Below, piece by piece: positions 36,309-45,356 of a stretch of 64,000 nucleotides of DNA. The notes below the pieces were generated by a model. The model worked only from the letters and a program-made list of their open reading frames with translations, had not been told where the DNA came from and searched no databases. Within the stretch, counting starts at the first letter, position 1, and each line of letters starts with the position of its first letter. This stretch comes from Candidatus Brocadia sp. WS118. GTDB taxonomy: Bacteria > Planctomycetota > Brocadiia > Brocadiales > Brocadiaceae. The translations under genes and the position numbers were made by a program. The stretch spans positions 1-64,000 of the forward strand of contig PHFX01000007.1 in assembly GCA_007618135.1 (NCBI GenBank), read 5' to 3'.

Positions 36309-36386
36309 TCCATTCGGTTTTTATTCATTTCACCAGATCGCCTGCGTGACTCCTTATTGCGAACTTTACAAAAATAACGATTTCCC

Positions 36387-37670
36387 ATGCGCAATAGAAC
36401 AATTGCCCGCGAACTCGCCCTTCAAGCCCTTTATCAACTTGATCAGCGTGGTGACGAGATCATCGATGAGATAGATAATTTCTGCAAGAGAAGCACGGAA
36501 AAGCACGACGTATACCAGTTTGCCAAAGCGCTTACCAACGGTTGCCGGTCACACCTGAAAGAAATCGACGAAAAGATATCAAGTGTTACAGAACATTGGG
36601 AATTACGGCGCATGGCCATTATTGATAAAAATATTCTCCGCCTGGGAGTTTACGAATTATTGTATCGAAATGATATACCCCCAAAGGTATCAATTAACGA
36701 GGCAATAGAACTTGCCAAAAAATTTAGCACAAAAAACTCAGGAACCTTTGTGAACGGGATTTTAGATAAGATTTATACCCAATTTGGAGACGGAAAACTG
36801 AAGGGCGATACCCGCCCGCTCGCACCTCAAGATGTAGCGGAAATTACGTATGGGGACGCAGACCTGCATATACACACCACCTATTCCGATGGCACCATGA
36901 CGCCGGAAGAAGTTGTCGACGACGCCATTCGCCGCGGTATCTCAGCGATTGCGATTACGGATCACGATACGATTGACGGACTCGTCATTGCCTGTCGTTA
37001 CGGAGAGGGCAAAAAGCTCCATATTATACCCGGCATAGAATTTTCGTCATACCTCAACCCTTCCGAGGTCCATATCCTTGGGTATTTTATCGATGTGAAT
37101 AACGTATTTTTACGAAAAATAATACAACAGTCCCGTGATGACCGTGTGAATCGCATCCACGCGATCGTAGAAAAATTGCATAAACTCCACGTTGATATTG
37201 ATCCACAGGAGATCCTGACCCTTGCCGGGCGAGGATCTCCTGGCCGCATGCATGTGGCTGAAATGATATGGCAACACGGCTATTGCAGTACGATTTTAGA
37301 GTCATTTTCAAAATATATAGGAGATAATAAACCTGCCTATGTTCCTAAAAAAACATTGACATCGCAACAGGCCATTGAACTTATCAGAGATGCCGGGGGG
37401 GTGTCCGTGCTGGCCCATCCAGGACTCACGCAAAGAGACAATGTTATCGAAGATTTGGTAAAATGCGGCTTGCAGGGGATCGAGGTATATTATCCTTCGC
37501 ATACTCCACAGGCCGTCAAGAGGTATCTTAAAATCGCAAAGAAGTACAACCTTGCAATAACCGGCGGCTCGGATTTCCATGGTGAAAGAAGGGTGAACTG
37601 TCCAATCGCCAAAGTAACCGTACCGGGCGACCTTGTTCGCAAACTGAGACAAAGATGTCCTGCCCGGTAA
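36387..37670 (+). CDS. nusB: Fusion: NusB antiterminator + PHP-family phosphoesterase
   Basis: Residues 1-135 are a complete NusB (ARELALQALYQLDQRG, RMAIIDKNILRLGVYELLY, SINEAIELAKKFSTKNSGTFVNGILDKI), which joins NusE in rRNA antitermination. Residues about 155-427 are a PHP domain: metal ligands DLHIHTTYSDG, ITDHDTIDG, PGIEFSS, SVLAHPGLT and GGSDFHGE are all intact, as in YciV/RnaAm-like nucleotide phosphatases or exonucleases acting on RNA ends. NusB normally ends at about 140. The frame is continuous and both domains keep key residues, so the fusion looks real and couples an rRNA transcription factor with a likely RNA/nucleotide phosphoesterase. Confidence 0.9.
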   Translation: MRNRTIARELALQALYQLDQRGDEIIDEIDNFCKRSTEKHDVYQFAKALTNGCRSHLKEIDEKISSVTEHWELRRMAIIDKNILRLGVYELLYRNDIPPKVSINEAIELAKKFSTKNSGTFVNGILDKIYTQFGDGKLKGDTRPLAPQDVAEITYGDADLHIHTTYSDGTMTPEEVVDDAIRRGISAIAITDHDTIDGLVIACRYGEGKKLHIIPGIEFSSYLNPSEVHILGYFIDVNNVFLRKIIQQSRDDRVNRIHAIVEKLHKLHVDIDPQEILTLAGRGSPGRMHVAEMIWQHGYCSTILESFSKYIGDNKPAYVPKKTLTSQQAIELIRDAGGVSVLAHPGLTQRDNVIEDLVKCGLQGIEVYYPSHTPQAVKRYLKIAKKYNLAITGGSDFHGERRVNCPIAKVTVPGDLVRKLRQRCPAR

Positions 37671-37688
37671 AAATGCAATGGAGGTAAT

Positions 37689-39035
37689 ATGCTGATGGAA
37701 CAGCCATCAAGAAAAGATAAAAACACCGTAGGGGAAAAAAGGGGAGAAACACTGAAGCCTGTCGTTACACAGGGAAATGCTGAAAAACCATCACCAGATT
37801 CATTGCAAAAAGGGAAGGATCGTTCAGGAAAAACCCGCGGCAGTTTCTGGAGCAGATTCAAGACGTTTACCTTTGAGCCGCCAAAAACGGTCGTTGTGGA
37901 AGGTGACACGACACGGCTTGTTCCCATTTTGCCGGAGCCTGAAACAGCAGTTGATGAAAAGGGCATCTCTGCAACCACGGAAGAATTAGCCGCAGTTGTC
38001 GTGGAAGCACCGGTTGGCAAAGGTGAAGCGGAAAGCCAGACTCTACTGACGCCTAAAGAATTGGTTTCTCCGTTGCCTGAAATCGTCCTGGGAGAAGAAC
38101 CGATTGTAATAAGAGAAGAAATTCCCCTTTCAACAGAAAAACTCAAAAAAGGTCTGGAAAAAACCCGGACTCGTTTCTGGTCCCGGTTAAAAGGCCTCTT
38201 CTCCTTCAGGAGAAAGATCGATGAATCCGTACTCGAGGAATTAGAGGATATCCTGATTGGCGCAGACATTGGCGCAAAGTCAGTTCAAAAATTGGTGCAT
38301 GAAATACGTGAGGCATGGAAATCAAAAACCATAACGGAGACCTCACAGATACATGATTTTATAAAAGACAGACTCAAAGAAAGCCTGCGGTCTCTTCCAA
38401 CTGCTGTCAATTATTCCCCTTCTTCTCCAACGGTCATTATGGTTGTTGGCGTAAATGGGGTGGGCAAGACAACTGCCATCGCAAAACTCGCAAACACGTT
38501 TATTCAGGACGGCAAGAAGGTTATGGTTGCCGCGAGCGATACCTTCAGGGCTGCCGCCGTGGAGCAACTGGACATCTGGAGCAAGCGCATTGGGGCGGAG
38601 ATTGTAAAACATCAAGCCGGTTCCGACCCCGCTGCAGTGGCGTATGATGCCCTGGAAGCGAGTATTGCAAGAGGCATCGATGTGGTGATTGTGGATACTG
38701 CCGGGCGTCTTCATACCCACGAAAATCTTATGAACGAACTGAGCAAAATCAAGCGGGTTATTTCCAAAAGGATTCCCGGTGCGCCGCACGAAGTCCTCAT
38801 GGTACTCGACGCCACAACAGGGCAAAATGCCCTTTCCCAGGCAAAGATGTTTAAGCAGGCGGTAGACGTCACCGGGATATTTTTGGCAAAACTGGACGGT
38901 ACGGCAAAGGGTGGTTTTGTGCTTGGGATGCGTAATGAAATAAACATCCCCGTAAAATACGTCGGTCTTGGTGAAAAAGCAGATGATATAGAAAAATTCG
39001 ATCCAGACGCCTTTGTAAATGCCTTATTTGAGTGA
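37689..39035 (+). CDS. ftsY: Signal recognition particle receptor FtsY
   Basis: Membrane-associated GTPase that receives SRP-ribosome complexes. The first about 150 residues are a charged A-domain with internal repeats of acidic and Pro-rich sequence; the N domain begins near 160 (TRFWSRLKGLFSFRRKIDES). The G domain has MVVGVNGVGKTTAIAKLA (G1, about 250), DTFRAAAVEQL, DTAGRLHT (G3), TKLDGTAKGG (G4) and a C-terminal GLGEKADDIEKFDPDAFV. ATG follows ATGGAGGTAAT. It overlaps or abuts the downstream iron-sulfur subunit gene. Length is typical. Confidence 0.97.
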   Translation: MLMEQPSRKDKNTVGEKRGETLKPVVTQGNAEKPSPDSLQKGKDRSGKTRGSFWSRFKTFTFEPPKTVVVEGDTTRLVPILPEPETAVDEKGISATTEELAAVVVEAPVGKGEAESQTLLTPKELVSPLPEIVLGEEPIVIREEIPLSTEKLKKGLEKTRTRFWSRLKGLFSFRRKIDESVLEELEDILIGADIGAKSVQKLVHEIREAWKSKTITETSQIHDFIKDRLKESLRSLPTAVNYSPSSPTVIMVVGVNGVGKTTAIAKLANTFIQDGKKVMVAASDTFRAAAVEQLDIWSKRIGAEIVKHQAGSDPAAVAYDALEASIARGIDVVIVDTAGRLHTHENLMNELSKIKRVISKRIPGAPHEVLMVLDATTGQNALSQAKMFKQAVDVTGIFLAKLDGTAKGGFVLGMRNEINIPVKYVGLGEKADDIEKFDPDAFVNALFE

Positions 39036-39042
39036 TACCATG

Positions 39043-39774
39043 CAAAAAGAAGAAGCGGTTTTTTTTCGCATTTTCCGGCTTCACCCGGAACGCGATACGA
39101 AGCCGTACTTTCAGGAATATGAAATCCCTTTTACCCGGAAAGACCTGACGGTATTAGAGGGGCTTTACTATATTCAGCAGCGATTGGATGATTCTCTTGC
39201 CTTCCGGTCATCCTGCCGGGCGGCCATCTGTGGTTCCTGCGCCATGCATATTAACGGAAAGTATCGCCTTGCCTGCAATACCCCGATTCTGAAACTCAAA
39301 ACAAAGACAATTACCATTCGTCCCCTTTCCCACCTGCCGGTCGTGAAAGACCTTGTTGTTGACATGAAATCTTTTTGGGAAAAGTATGAACAGATGAAGC
39401 CATACCTGATGCCCGGCAAGCCGTCTCCCGCAAAAGGGGAACAGTTGCAGCGCCAGGAAGAACGGGGGAAAATGGACGTTCTCGTTGATTGCATCCTCTG
39501 TGCCTGCTGTCATTCCTCGTGTCCGGTCACAGCATCACACGAAAAATATCTCGGCCCTATGGCTTTCCTTACGGCAGACCGGTTTGTATCGGATACGCGG
39601 GATGGTGCACGGGAAGAGCGCCTGGCGATGGTAAACGACGAACATGGGGTGTGGCGCTGTCATACGGTATTCAACTGCCAGGAGGTCTGCCCGAAGGATC
39701 TGGATCCGAGCGGTTCCATTGCCCACTTAAAGAGGGAGATTATTAAGAACAAAATTCAGCAAAAATGTTTATGA
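39043..39774 (+). CDS. sdhB: Succinate dehydrogenase / fumarate reductase iron-sulfur subunit
   Basis: Electron-transfer subunit of complex II. The 2Fe-2S domain has SSCRAAICGSCAMHINGKYRLAC (four Cys, about 50-75, quoted in part), and the C-terminal ferredoxin domain has CILCACCHSSCP and CHTVFNCQEVCPKDLDP for the 4Fe-4S and 3Fe-4S clusters. ILCACCHSSCP is typical of archaeal-like and epsilon-type SdhB. ATG 39043 is 7 bases after the ftsY stop; an alternative in-frame ATG at 39019 overlaps ftsY. Flavoprotein and membrane-anchor genes are not in the window, so the complex is split in the genome. Confidence 0.92.
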   Translation, partial: QKEEAVFFRIFRLHPERDTKPYFQEYEIPFTRKDLTVLEGLYYIQQRLDDSLAFRSSCRAAICGSCAMHINGKYRLACNTPILKLKTKTITIRPLSHLPVVKDLVVDMKSFWEKYEQMKPYLMPGKPSPAKGEQLQRQEERGKMDVLVDCILCACCHSSCPVTASHEKYLGPMAFLTADRFVSDTRDGAREERLAMVNDEHGVWRCHTVFNCQEVCPKDLDPSGSIAHLKREIIKNKIQQKCL

Positions 39775-39790
39775 AGAAAGGACGGCCGAT

Positions 39791-39961
39791 ATGGACGAAA
39801 AGAAAAAAATTGTCGTTGTTGCAAGGACGGAAGGTATTGAAATTATTGTGGAGGGTGAAAAAGATACCGATGACTATGAATTGATCCTCTCAAAAACTCA
39901 GGCAATGGAACTTGCCATGAACATCCTGAACACCTTATATAAGTCGGGTGTAAAAATATAA
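39791..39961 (+). CDS. Small conserved-looking protein, 56 residues
   Basis: ATG at 39791 lies 16 bases after the sdhB stop with GAAAGGA upstream. The sequence starts MDEKKKIVVVARTEGIEIIV, then has acidic GEKDTDDYELILSK and a helical AMELAMNILNTLYKSG end. A strand-strand-helix arrangement is plausible. It stops 8 bases before the LOG-family gene, so sdhB, this gene and LOG are likely one transcript. I do not recognise the family; codon pattern and spacing support a real gene. Confidence 0.6.
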   Translation: MDEKKKIVVVARTEGIEIIVEGEKDTDDYELILSKTQAMELAMNILNTLYKSGVKI

Positions 39962-39968
39962 AGAAGAG

Positions 39969-40571
39969 ATGGCAGACAATACTTCCATAAAACGCATCTG
40001 TGTGTTTTGCGGTTCCAAACGCGGTGCGCGGCCAGTGTACACAGCTACAGCACAACAACTCGGCAAGGCCATGGTCTCGCGTGGAATTGGGCTTGTCTAT
40101 GGCGGAGGAAGTATTGGTTTGATGGGAGATATAGCAGATGCTGTTTTACGGGAGAAGGGCAACGTGATTGGCATCATTCCTCACGCCCTCGCCTCGAAAG
40201 AGTTTGCACACTCCGGCCTGACAGAACTCCATAGGGTATCAAGCATGCATGAGCGAAAGGCCATGATGGCAGAATTATCCGACGCCTTCATTGCAATGCC
40301 CGGCGGCTTTGGCACATTTGACGAGCTCTTCGAGATACTCACCTGGGCACAACTGGGGCTCCATACAAAGCCCATTGGATTACTGAATGTGGACGGTTAT
40401 TTTGATTTACTGCTGGCCTTTATCCGTCATGTATTGCAGGAACGTTTTATCCAGGAAAAACACCGCCGTTTGATCATAACGTCTCGCGACCCTGAAGAAC
40501 TCCTGGCTGATCTTATCCGCTATACCCCGCCCTCAAAGATTCCCCGGCTGATTGACTGGAAAGAAACGTAA
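39969..40571 (+). CDS. LOG-family protein (TIGR00730), nucleoside 5'-monophosphate phosphoribohydrolase
   Basis: Rossmann-like enzyme that cleaves ribose 5-phosphate from cytokinin-type or AMP-type nucleotides. CVFCGSKRGARPVYTATAQQ (about 11-30), LVYGGGSIGLMGDIADAVL, the catalytic pair in MHERKAMM (Arg) and PGGFGTFDELFE are all present, which are the LOG signature PGGxGTxxE. Length 200 is normal. Older databases call it lysine decarboxylase-like, which is misleading. In line with sdhB and the small gene. Confidence 0.93.
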   Translation: MADNTSIKRICVFCGSKRGARPVYTATAQQLGKAMVSRGIGLVYGGGSIGLMGDIADAVLREKGNVIGIIPHALASKEFAHSGLTELHRVSSMHERKAMMAELSDAFIAMPGGFGTFDELFEILTWAQLGLHTKPIGLLNVDGYFDLLLAFIRHVLQERFIQEKHRRLIITSRDPEELLADLIRYTPPSKIPRLIDWKET

Positions 40572-40575
40572 ATAA

Positions 40576-41229
40576 TCAATCCTTTACAAAGGATACTTTC
40601 TTTGCCCAGATACTGTGAGCATAATCTTTCTTGATTTTTCTCCACGCCTGTAATAATGCATCTACCTTGTGGGTGCTCTTGTATTCTGAAACGCCATACC
40701 AATATTGCGCTTCCGGGGCAATATCACTCCTGGGATACCGATCAACCGTCAATTTCAGCAGTACGCTGGCAGCCTTGTAATCCTGCCTTTCCAGCGCCAT
40801 AAAACCTAACCCAAAGTGTAATTGCGCCAGGAATTCGTCGGGAGGCAAAAACCCATTGAACCGGTAATATTCGGTGCCCAGGGAATCCAGGACAAGAAGG
40901 GTGGGTGTCCAAAATACCCGGTATTTCCCGGGAAGATCAGAGCCGCTCTGCACATTGATTTGTAAAGGGATGAAATTTTTATTGATGAAGTCTATTACTG
41001 CTGCGTCAGGGTACGTCACGGTACCCAGGGTTTTGCAGCCTGTTCAGGTAGGCACAAAGAAGTCCAGCAAGATATTCTTATGCTCGGCCTTTGCTTTTGC
41101 GACGGCCTCGTCAAGGCTTTTTTCCCAGGTAATGGCTGGCGGGGCACCTTTGGTGTCAGCGGCAAGGGTTACCGAAAGGGATACTGCTATGAGGGTAAGA
41201 CAGCTTACAGCGTACCGTAACATGACCAT
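40576..41229 (-). CDS. Exported thioredoxin-like selenoprotein (UxxC) with TPR tail
   Basis: The frame runs from ATG 41229 to 40576 with a single in-frame TGA at 41044-41046, which I read as selenocysteine (residue 62). Around it is LLDFFVPT-U-TGCKTLG, exactly where thioredoxins carry W-C-x-x-C-K, so the active site is U-x-x-C. Downstream are the cis-Pro strand VFWTPTLLVLD and TPR-like helices (ALERQDYKAASVLLKLTVDR). A signal peptide (LTLIAVSLSVTLAA) sends it to the periplasm. A 6-bp hairpin starts 17 bases after UGA. The window also encodes a Sec-containing SelD. Standard callers split this into a 61-residue and a 147-residue piece. A nonsense mutation is the alternative. Confidence 0.8.
41009..41026 (-). 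promoter_or_regulatory. Candidate bacterial SECIS hairpin
   Basis: On the minus strand GGGTAC-CGTGAC-GTACCC forms a 6-bp stem with a 6-nt loop. The stem begins 17 bases and the loop 23 bases after the UGA at 41046-41044. Bacterial SECIS loops usually lie roughly 16-37 bases past UGA inside the coding region, and G/U in the loop is typical; both fit. Confidence 0.55.
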
Positions 41230-41540
41230 CCTCCTTTTCTTGAAAAGTCGCAGGATAGATAAAATTACCTATAAAATCTATATCACAATATTTTTTTTGA
41301 GTCAATAAAAATATGTATGCGTTATGAAAATGGTATGTCCGGAATTGGGCTTATTTTCACCTTTATTATCTGACTACTCGGTTTTTTACCTCTTTGACTT
41401 CGTTTTTGAGGTAAAGCCGTTTCTCTATCAATGCTTTCACGATACATTTCTACCTTTTGATGGTTTTTTTGAGTTTATGCGTAGGCTCTATAGACAACGA
41501 AGGATCATGATTTGAAGGATAATTCGATATGAAAAGATTC
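41230..41540. other. Gene-free stretch
   Basis: About 310 bases between the selenoprotein start and the end of the flagellar-rod-like gene. A rightward frame at 41324-41515 exists but is rich in Phe/Tyr/Leu without a ribosome binding site, and I do not accept it. The minus-strand RBS AGGAGG for the selenoprotein gene is at about 41230-41236. Nothing else seen. Confidence 0.4.
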
Positions 41541-41885
41541 CTAAGCCAGGAGGTCTAAGAGACCCTTTTGTGTCTCTACTGATGTTTTCAAGGCAACGGC
41601 GTTGGCAGAAAAGAGGTGCTTGGCGCTTATCTGCCTGAGAATTTCTTCGTTCATGTCAACGTTTGACGCCTCAACGATAGCCCCATTTGCATGCTGATAT
41701 GTCGGACCTGGGTCGGCGCCTTCCGTGATATTGACGGTAACGCTGCCATGGTTACCTTCGCTCAGGCTGGCATGCTGTTTTTTAAACCTGTCGGTATTCA
41801 TATTTGCAACATTATGCGCCGATACGCTCAACATATGTAACGTTGCCTGTATTCCGGAGACTGAAGAGCTGAAAGATAATGACAT
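41541..41885 (-). CDS. Short flagellar basal-body rod-like protein
   Basis: A 114-residue protein with both halves of the flagellar rod/hook family: N-terminal SSVSGIQATLHMLSVSAHNVANMNTDRFK (quoted pattern: ...HNVANMNTDRF) and C-terminal VDMNEEILRQISAKHLFSANAVAL. These two helices pack together in axial proteins such as FlgB/FlgC. The middle is very short, so it resembles a minimal rod protein. ATG 41885 follows AGAGGTGG; the frame extends further but without support. No other flagellar gene is nearby, making it an orphan. Confidence 0.78.
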   Translation of the reverse strand: MSLSFSSSVSGIQATLHMLSVSAHNVANMNTDRFKKQHASLSEGNHGSVTVNITEGADPGPTYQHANGAIVEASNVDMNEEILRQISAKHLFSANAVALKTSVETQKGLLDLLA

Positions 41886-42092
41886 AACCACCTCTCTAAA
41901 TAATTTTCTTGGTGACAATACAGTATTATCGGTAAAATCAATAATGTTTTAACAAAATTCTACCGGGAGGTGGCAGGACGTTTATCAATCAACGTGAAAC
42001 AAAAGACTTATTGTCAGGGTTACGTAATAAATTAAAGGATTATCTTAGGTTTGAAAGTGTACAAGATGCTGAACAAGAGATTTTTACAGATG

Positions 42093-43118
42093 AAGGCAGT
42101 TGTTAAAAGAAAGCGCACAAAGGGTATGGAGGTTGTTGAAGTACCTACCCCGAAGATAGGGCCAAGAGACGTGCTTATCAAGGTAAGGGCTGCCTCGATC
42201 TGCGGTACGGATGTGCATATCTATGACTGGACACGCTGGGCACAACACCGCTTCACACCGCCACGTATTATCGGTCATGAGTTTGTGGGAACGGTTGCAA
42301 AAATTGGAGAGGAAGTGACACAGGTAAAAGCCGGAGATCGGGTTTCTGCCGAAAGCCATCTGACCTGCGGACATTGTTATCAGTGTAAGAACGGCTATTC
42401 AGAGGTCTGCCGGAATTTCAAATTGTTGGGTGTTGACCATGACGGCACGTTCAGCGAGTACCTTGTCCTGCCGGAGCATGTCTTGTGGAAAAATGAAGAA
42501 AAAATCCCTGATGAGTGGGCAACCATCCAGGAACCCTTTGGAAACGCCGTTGATACTGTGCTTGCAGAAGATATCTCTGTGAAGACGGTCTTGATCCTGG
42601 GGGCAGGACCAATCGGGCTTTTCGCTACTGGCATTGCCAAAGCTTGTGGCGCCTCACTGATCATCGTCTCCGATCCAAACAACTACCGTCTAGCCATCAG
42701 CAAAAAGATGGGGGCACATATCGCTATCAATCCCAGAAGGCAGGATGTTGTCCCGCTTATCATGGAGGCCACGCAGAATAATGGTGTGGACGTTGTCCTT
42801 GAGTTCTCTGGCAATAACCAGGCGCTGAATCAGGGCTTAAAAGCCATTACTCCGGGGGGTAGGATTTCTATTCTGGGCATTTATGAAAGGCGTGTGAATA
42901 TTGATCTGAACAAGGATGTCATCTTCAAAAAGGTCCGTATTTATGGGATAACAGGCCGGAAGGTATTTTCCACCTGGCACAAGACCTCGCGTTTCTTATC
43001 TTCCGGACTCGTCGATCCCAGCCCTATCATCACCCATCAGTTTCCCTTAAAAGACTATGAAAAGGGCATGAAACTCATGAAGGAAGGAAAGTGTGGGAAG
43101 GTTATTTTACATGTTTAA
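42093..43118 (+). CDS. tdh: L-threonine 3-dehydrogenase
   Basis: Zinc-dependent NAD+ oxidoreductase converting threonine to 2-amino-3-oxobutyrate. The catalytic zinc ligands are in ICGTDVHIYDW (about 38) and GHEFVG; the structural zinc has four Cys in CGHCYQCKNGYSEVC (about 92-106); NAD binding is at VLILGAGPIGLFATGIAKACG (quoted in part: GAGPIGLFA). GPRDVLIKVRAASICGTD is typical of Tdh. I place the start at 42093 (MKAVVKRKRTKG), since the family begins there; upstream in-frame ATG/TTG codons would add 9-14 residues. It is followed by kbl, the next pathway step. Confidence 0.93.
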   Translation, partial: KAVVKRKRTKGMEVVEVPTPKIGPRDVLIKVRAASICGTDVHIYDWTRWAQHRFTPPRIIGHEFVGTVAKIGEEVTQVKAGDRVSAESHLTCGHCYQCKNGYSEVCRNFKLLGVDHDGTFSEYLVLPEHVLWKNEEKIPDEWATIQEPFGNAVDTVLAEDISVKTVLILGAGPIGLFATGIAKACGASLIIVSDPNNYRLAISKKMGAHIAINPRRQDVVPLIMEATQNNGVDVVLEFSGNNQALNQGLKAITPGGRISILGIYERRVNIDLNKDVIFKKVRIYGITGRKVFSTWHKTSRFLSSGLVDPSPIITHQFPLKDYEKGMKLMKEGKCGKVILHV

Positions 43119-43315
43119 GGTAATTGTTTGGCCACAAATTTACAAAGAGAATAATCCCTGTAAGAATGAAAAATATTGAACTCATTGCCGTCAAGACGGG
43201 AAACTAATAAATTTTTAAATGAGAATTTTAAAAATTACTTTAATAATCAGGCAAAAAATCGCCACAGCATTGATATCAAGTTCAGAGGCGGGATAATCAA
43301 AGGTCGTTGATTTAA

Positions 43316-44494
43316 ATGAACACATTAGATTTTATCACTGAAGAGTTAGGGAAGCTGAAAGAGTCGGGCCTCTTTGTCAATATCCGCGCAATTGAAGGAC
43401 CGCAGGGCGCCTGGATTACGGTGGACGGAAAGAAGGTATTCAATCTCTGCTCGAATAATTACCTGGGCCTTGCCAATGATACTCAGCTAAAATCTGCGGC
43501 AAAAAAGGCCATCGAGACGTATGGTGTGGGACCTGCCGCGGTGAGGACTATTGCCGGGACGACGACCCTCCATAAAGAGCTTGAACGAAAACTGGCACTC
43601 TTTAAGGGTGCAGAAAGTACGATATCCTTCCAATCCGGGTTCTGTGCGAATCTTGCCGTTATTCCAGCAATTGTCGGAGAAGATGACGTTGTCTTTTCGG
43701 ATGAGCTCAACCACGCAAGCATCATTGATGGGTGCCGGCTTTCCAGGGCAAAGATCGTTCGATATGAGCACTGCAACCCCAAAGACCTTCAGGCTAAAAT
43801 ATCTGGTGAAAAGAAAGACAAACGATTCCTTATTATCACTGACGGTGTTTTTAGTATGGAGGGAGATATCGCGCCATTACCAGAAATCGTAGCGATCGCC
43901 AGAAATTTTAGGGCAATCACCATGGTGGACGATGCACACGGTGAAGGGGTGTTGGGTCGAGGTGGCAGAGGGATTATCGATCACTTTAACTTGCATGGAA
44001 AAGTAGATATCGAGGTGGGCACCCTGTCGAAGGCGTTTGGAGTGGTGGGTGGTTATATTGCAGGGAGTAAAAGATTAACGGATTATCTGACGCAGAAGGG
44101 GCGCCCCTTCCTCTTTTCCAGCGCCGTTACTGCTGCTGACGTCGCTGCCTGTATTGCAGCAGTAGATACCCTAACCGCTTCCGATTCACTGGTTAAGCAA
44201 CTCTGGGAAAATACCACGTCCTTCCAGGAGAAGATGAGGCAGATCGGATTCAATCTCGGTCATACAAAAACACCCATTACCCCGGTTATGACAGGAGATG
44301 TTAAAATAGCAAAGGATTTTAGCCAGCAATTATTTGAGGAAGGCATCTTCGCCCAGGCCATTGGTTACCCTACAGTACCCGCAGGCGAGGCACGTATCCG
44401 GGTGATGATTTCGGCTGCACACAGTAGGGATGATCTTGTGTGGGCAACAAAACGCTTTGAAAAGATTGGGAAATCACTGGGAATTCTGCGATGA
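43316..44494 (+). CDS. kbl: Glycine C-acetyltransferase (2-amino-3-ketobutyrate CoA ligase)
   Basis: PLP enzyme of the alpha-oxoamine synthase family; cleaves 2-amino-3-oxobutyrate with CoA to glycine and acetyl-CoA, completing threonine breakdown begun by tdh. [14 protein letters not shown] (about 40), [49 protein letters not shown] and the PLP lysine in [16 protein letters not shown] (about 242) are all intact. Length 392 is normal. A 197-base gap separates it from tdh. Members of this family are easily confused with BioF, but the tdh neighbour favours Kbl. Confidence 0.93.
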   Translation: MNTLDFITEELGKLKESGLFVNIRAIEGPQGAWITVDGKKVFNLCSNNYLGLANDTQLKSAAKKAIETYGVGPAAVRTIAGTTTLHKELERKLALFKGAESTISFQSGFCANLAVIPAIVGEDDVVFSDELNHASIIDGCRLSRAKIVRYEHCNPKDLQAKISGEKKDKRFLIITDGVFSMEGDIAPLPEIVAIARNFRAITMVDDAHGEGVLGRGGRGIIDHFNLHGKVDIEVGTLSKAFGVVGGYIAGSKRLTDYLTQKGRPFLFSSAVTAADVAACIAAVDTLTASDSLVKQLWENTTSFQEKMRQIGFNLGHTKTPITPVMTGDVKIAKDFSQQLFEEGIFAQAIGYPTVPAGEARIRVMISAAHSRDDLVWATKRFEKIGKSLGILR

Positions 44495-44749
44495 AATATC
44501 CAGGAGACTCTGGCTCACAAAGGTTAATGAAAAATGTCATCCTGCACTGAGGGTAAGCGGTCTTGCCAAATAAGATTCTTCGCTTAACTCAGCATGACAA
44601 ACATCGAAGGTCTCAAAATGGCAGTGCAGGAGGTATTCCCCGGTAAAGATATTCTTTCTATTGATTTTTAGGAGAAAAGGCTTTAGTATTCAAAAGTATC
44701 TGTTTTGTTAACTATTTTCAATTTTTTAAAAAGGTTTGGGTGGTATTGC

Positions 44750-45238
44750 ATGAAGAAATTTATTATAACAAGTTTCATACTGATGGCTATCTTTGGTTGT
44801 AGTAAAGACGAAACGGCGGTTTTAGAGAAAAAACTGGCTTCTGCAGAAAAAGGGCAAGCAGAGACGAAACAACATGAGGAGCTTGGTTTTATCAAAAACG
44901 AAGAGGGCTTTGTTGTGCACATGAAAGACATCAAGGTGCTTTTGAAACATTTGTCGACATCTATTCATCAGCAGGACTGGGAGGCTATTAAAAAGGATAC
45001 AAAAAAGCTCAAGGATTCGAGTCCTGTAGCCTTCACGGGAGCCAACAAAAAAGACCTGCCGGTAGAGTTTATCAACCTGGATGTGAAGTTTCATATGAGC
45101 GCGCTGGAACTGATCGGTGCCTGCCAGGCGAAAAACAAAGACAAGGCGACTGCTGCCTTTTTCAAGGTAGTAAACAGCTGCGATGAATGCCATGCCAAGT
45201 TTAATCCAAAAGAGGAATCGACTTCGTGGTTTCAGTGA
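44750..45238 (+). CDS. Class II cytochrome c (c'-like) lipoprotein
   Basis: Signal peptide MKKFIITSFILMAIFGC ends in a lipobox Cys. The body is helical with a single heme motif near the C-terminus, NSCDECHAKFN, the arrangement of four-helix cytochrome c' / c556 proteins, where CxxCH sits on the last helix. MKDIKVLLKHLSTSIHQQDWE and MSALELIGACQAK would form the preceding helices. I take ATG 44750 rather than a frame opening 45 bases earlier, because the signal peptide begins there. The role could be gas binding or electron transfer. It lies between kbl and selD. Confidence 0.8.
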   Translation: MKKFIITSFILMAIFGCSKDETAVLEKKLASAEKGQAETKQHEELGFIKNEEGFVVHMKDIKVLLKHLSTSIHQQDWEAIKKDTKKLKDSSPVAFTGANKKDLPVEFINLDVKFHMSALELIGACQAKNKDKATAAFFKVVNSCDECHAKFNPKEESTSWFQ

Positions 45239-45276
45239 AAAAGAGATAACGTTTTGGAAAACATCAAACGACAAAA

Positions 45277-45324
45277 CACAAATAACAAATAAATTCAAAC
45301 TTTCAATTTATTTGTTATTTTGTG
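45277..45324. repeat. Long imperfect hairpin upstream of selD
   Basis: CACAAATAACAAATAAATT (45277-45295) pairs with an inverted copy at 45305-45324 that differs by one inserted T. It lies between the cytochrome gene and selD; no T-run follows, so it is more likely a repeat element than a terminator. Confidence 0.6.
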
Positions 45325-45356
45325 CTTGGTATTTGTCATTTTTAAGAGAGGGGGTG

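Noticed and set aside
41324-41515. Rightward 63-residue frame
   Set aside because: No ribosome binding site, composition dominated by Phe/Leu/Tyr, not coupled to a neighbour.
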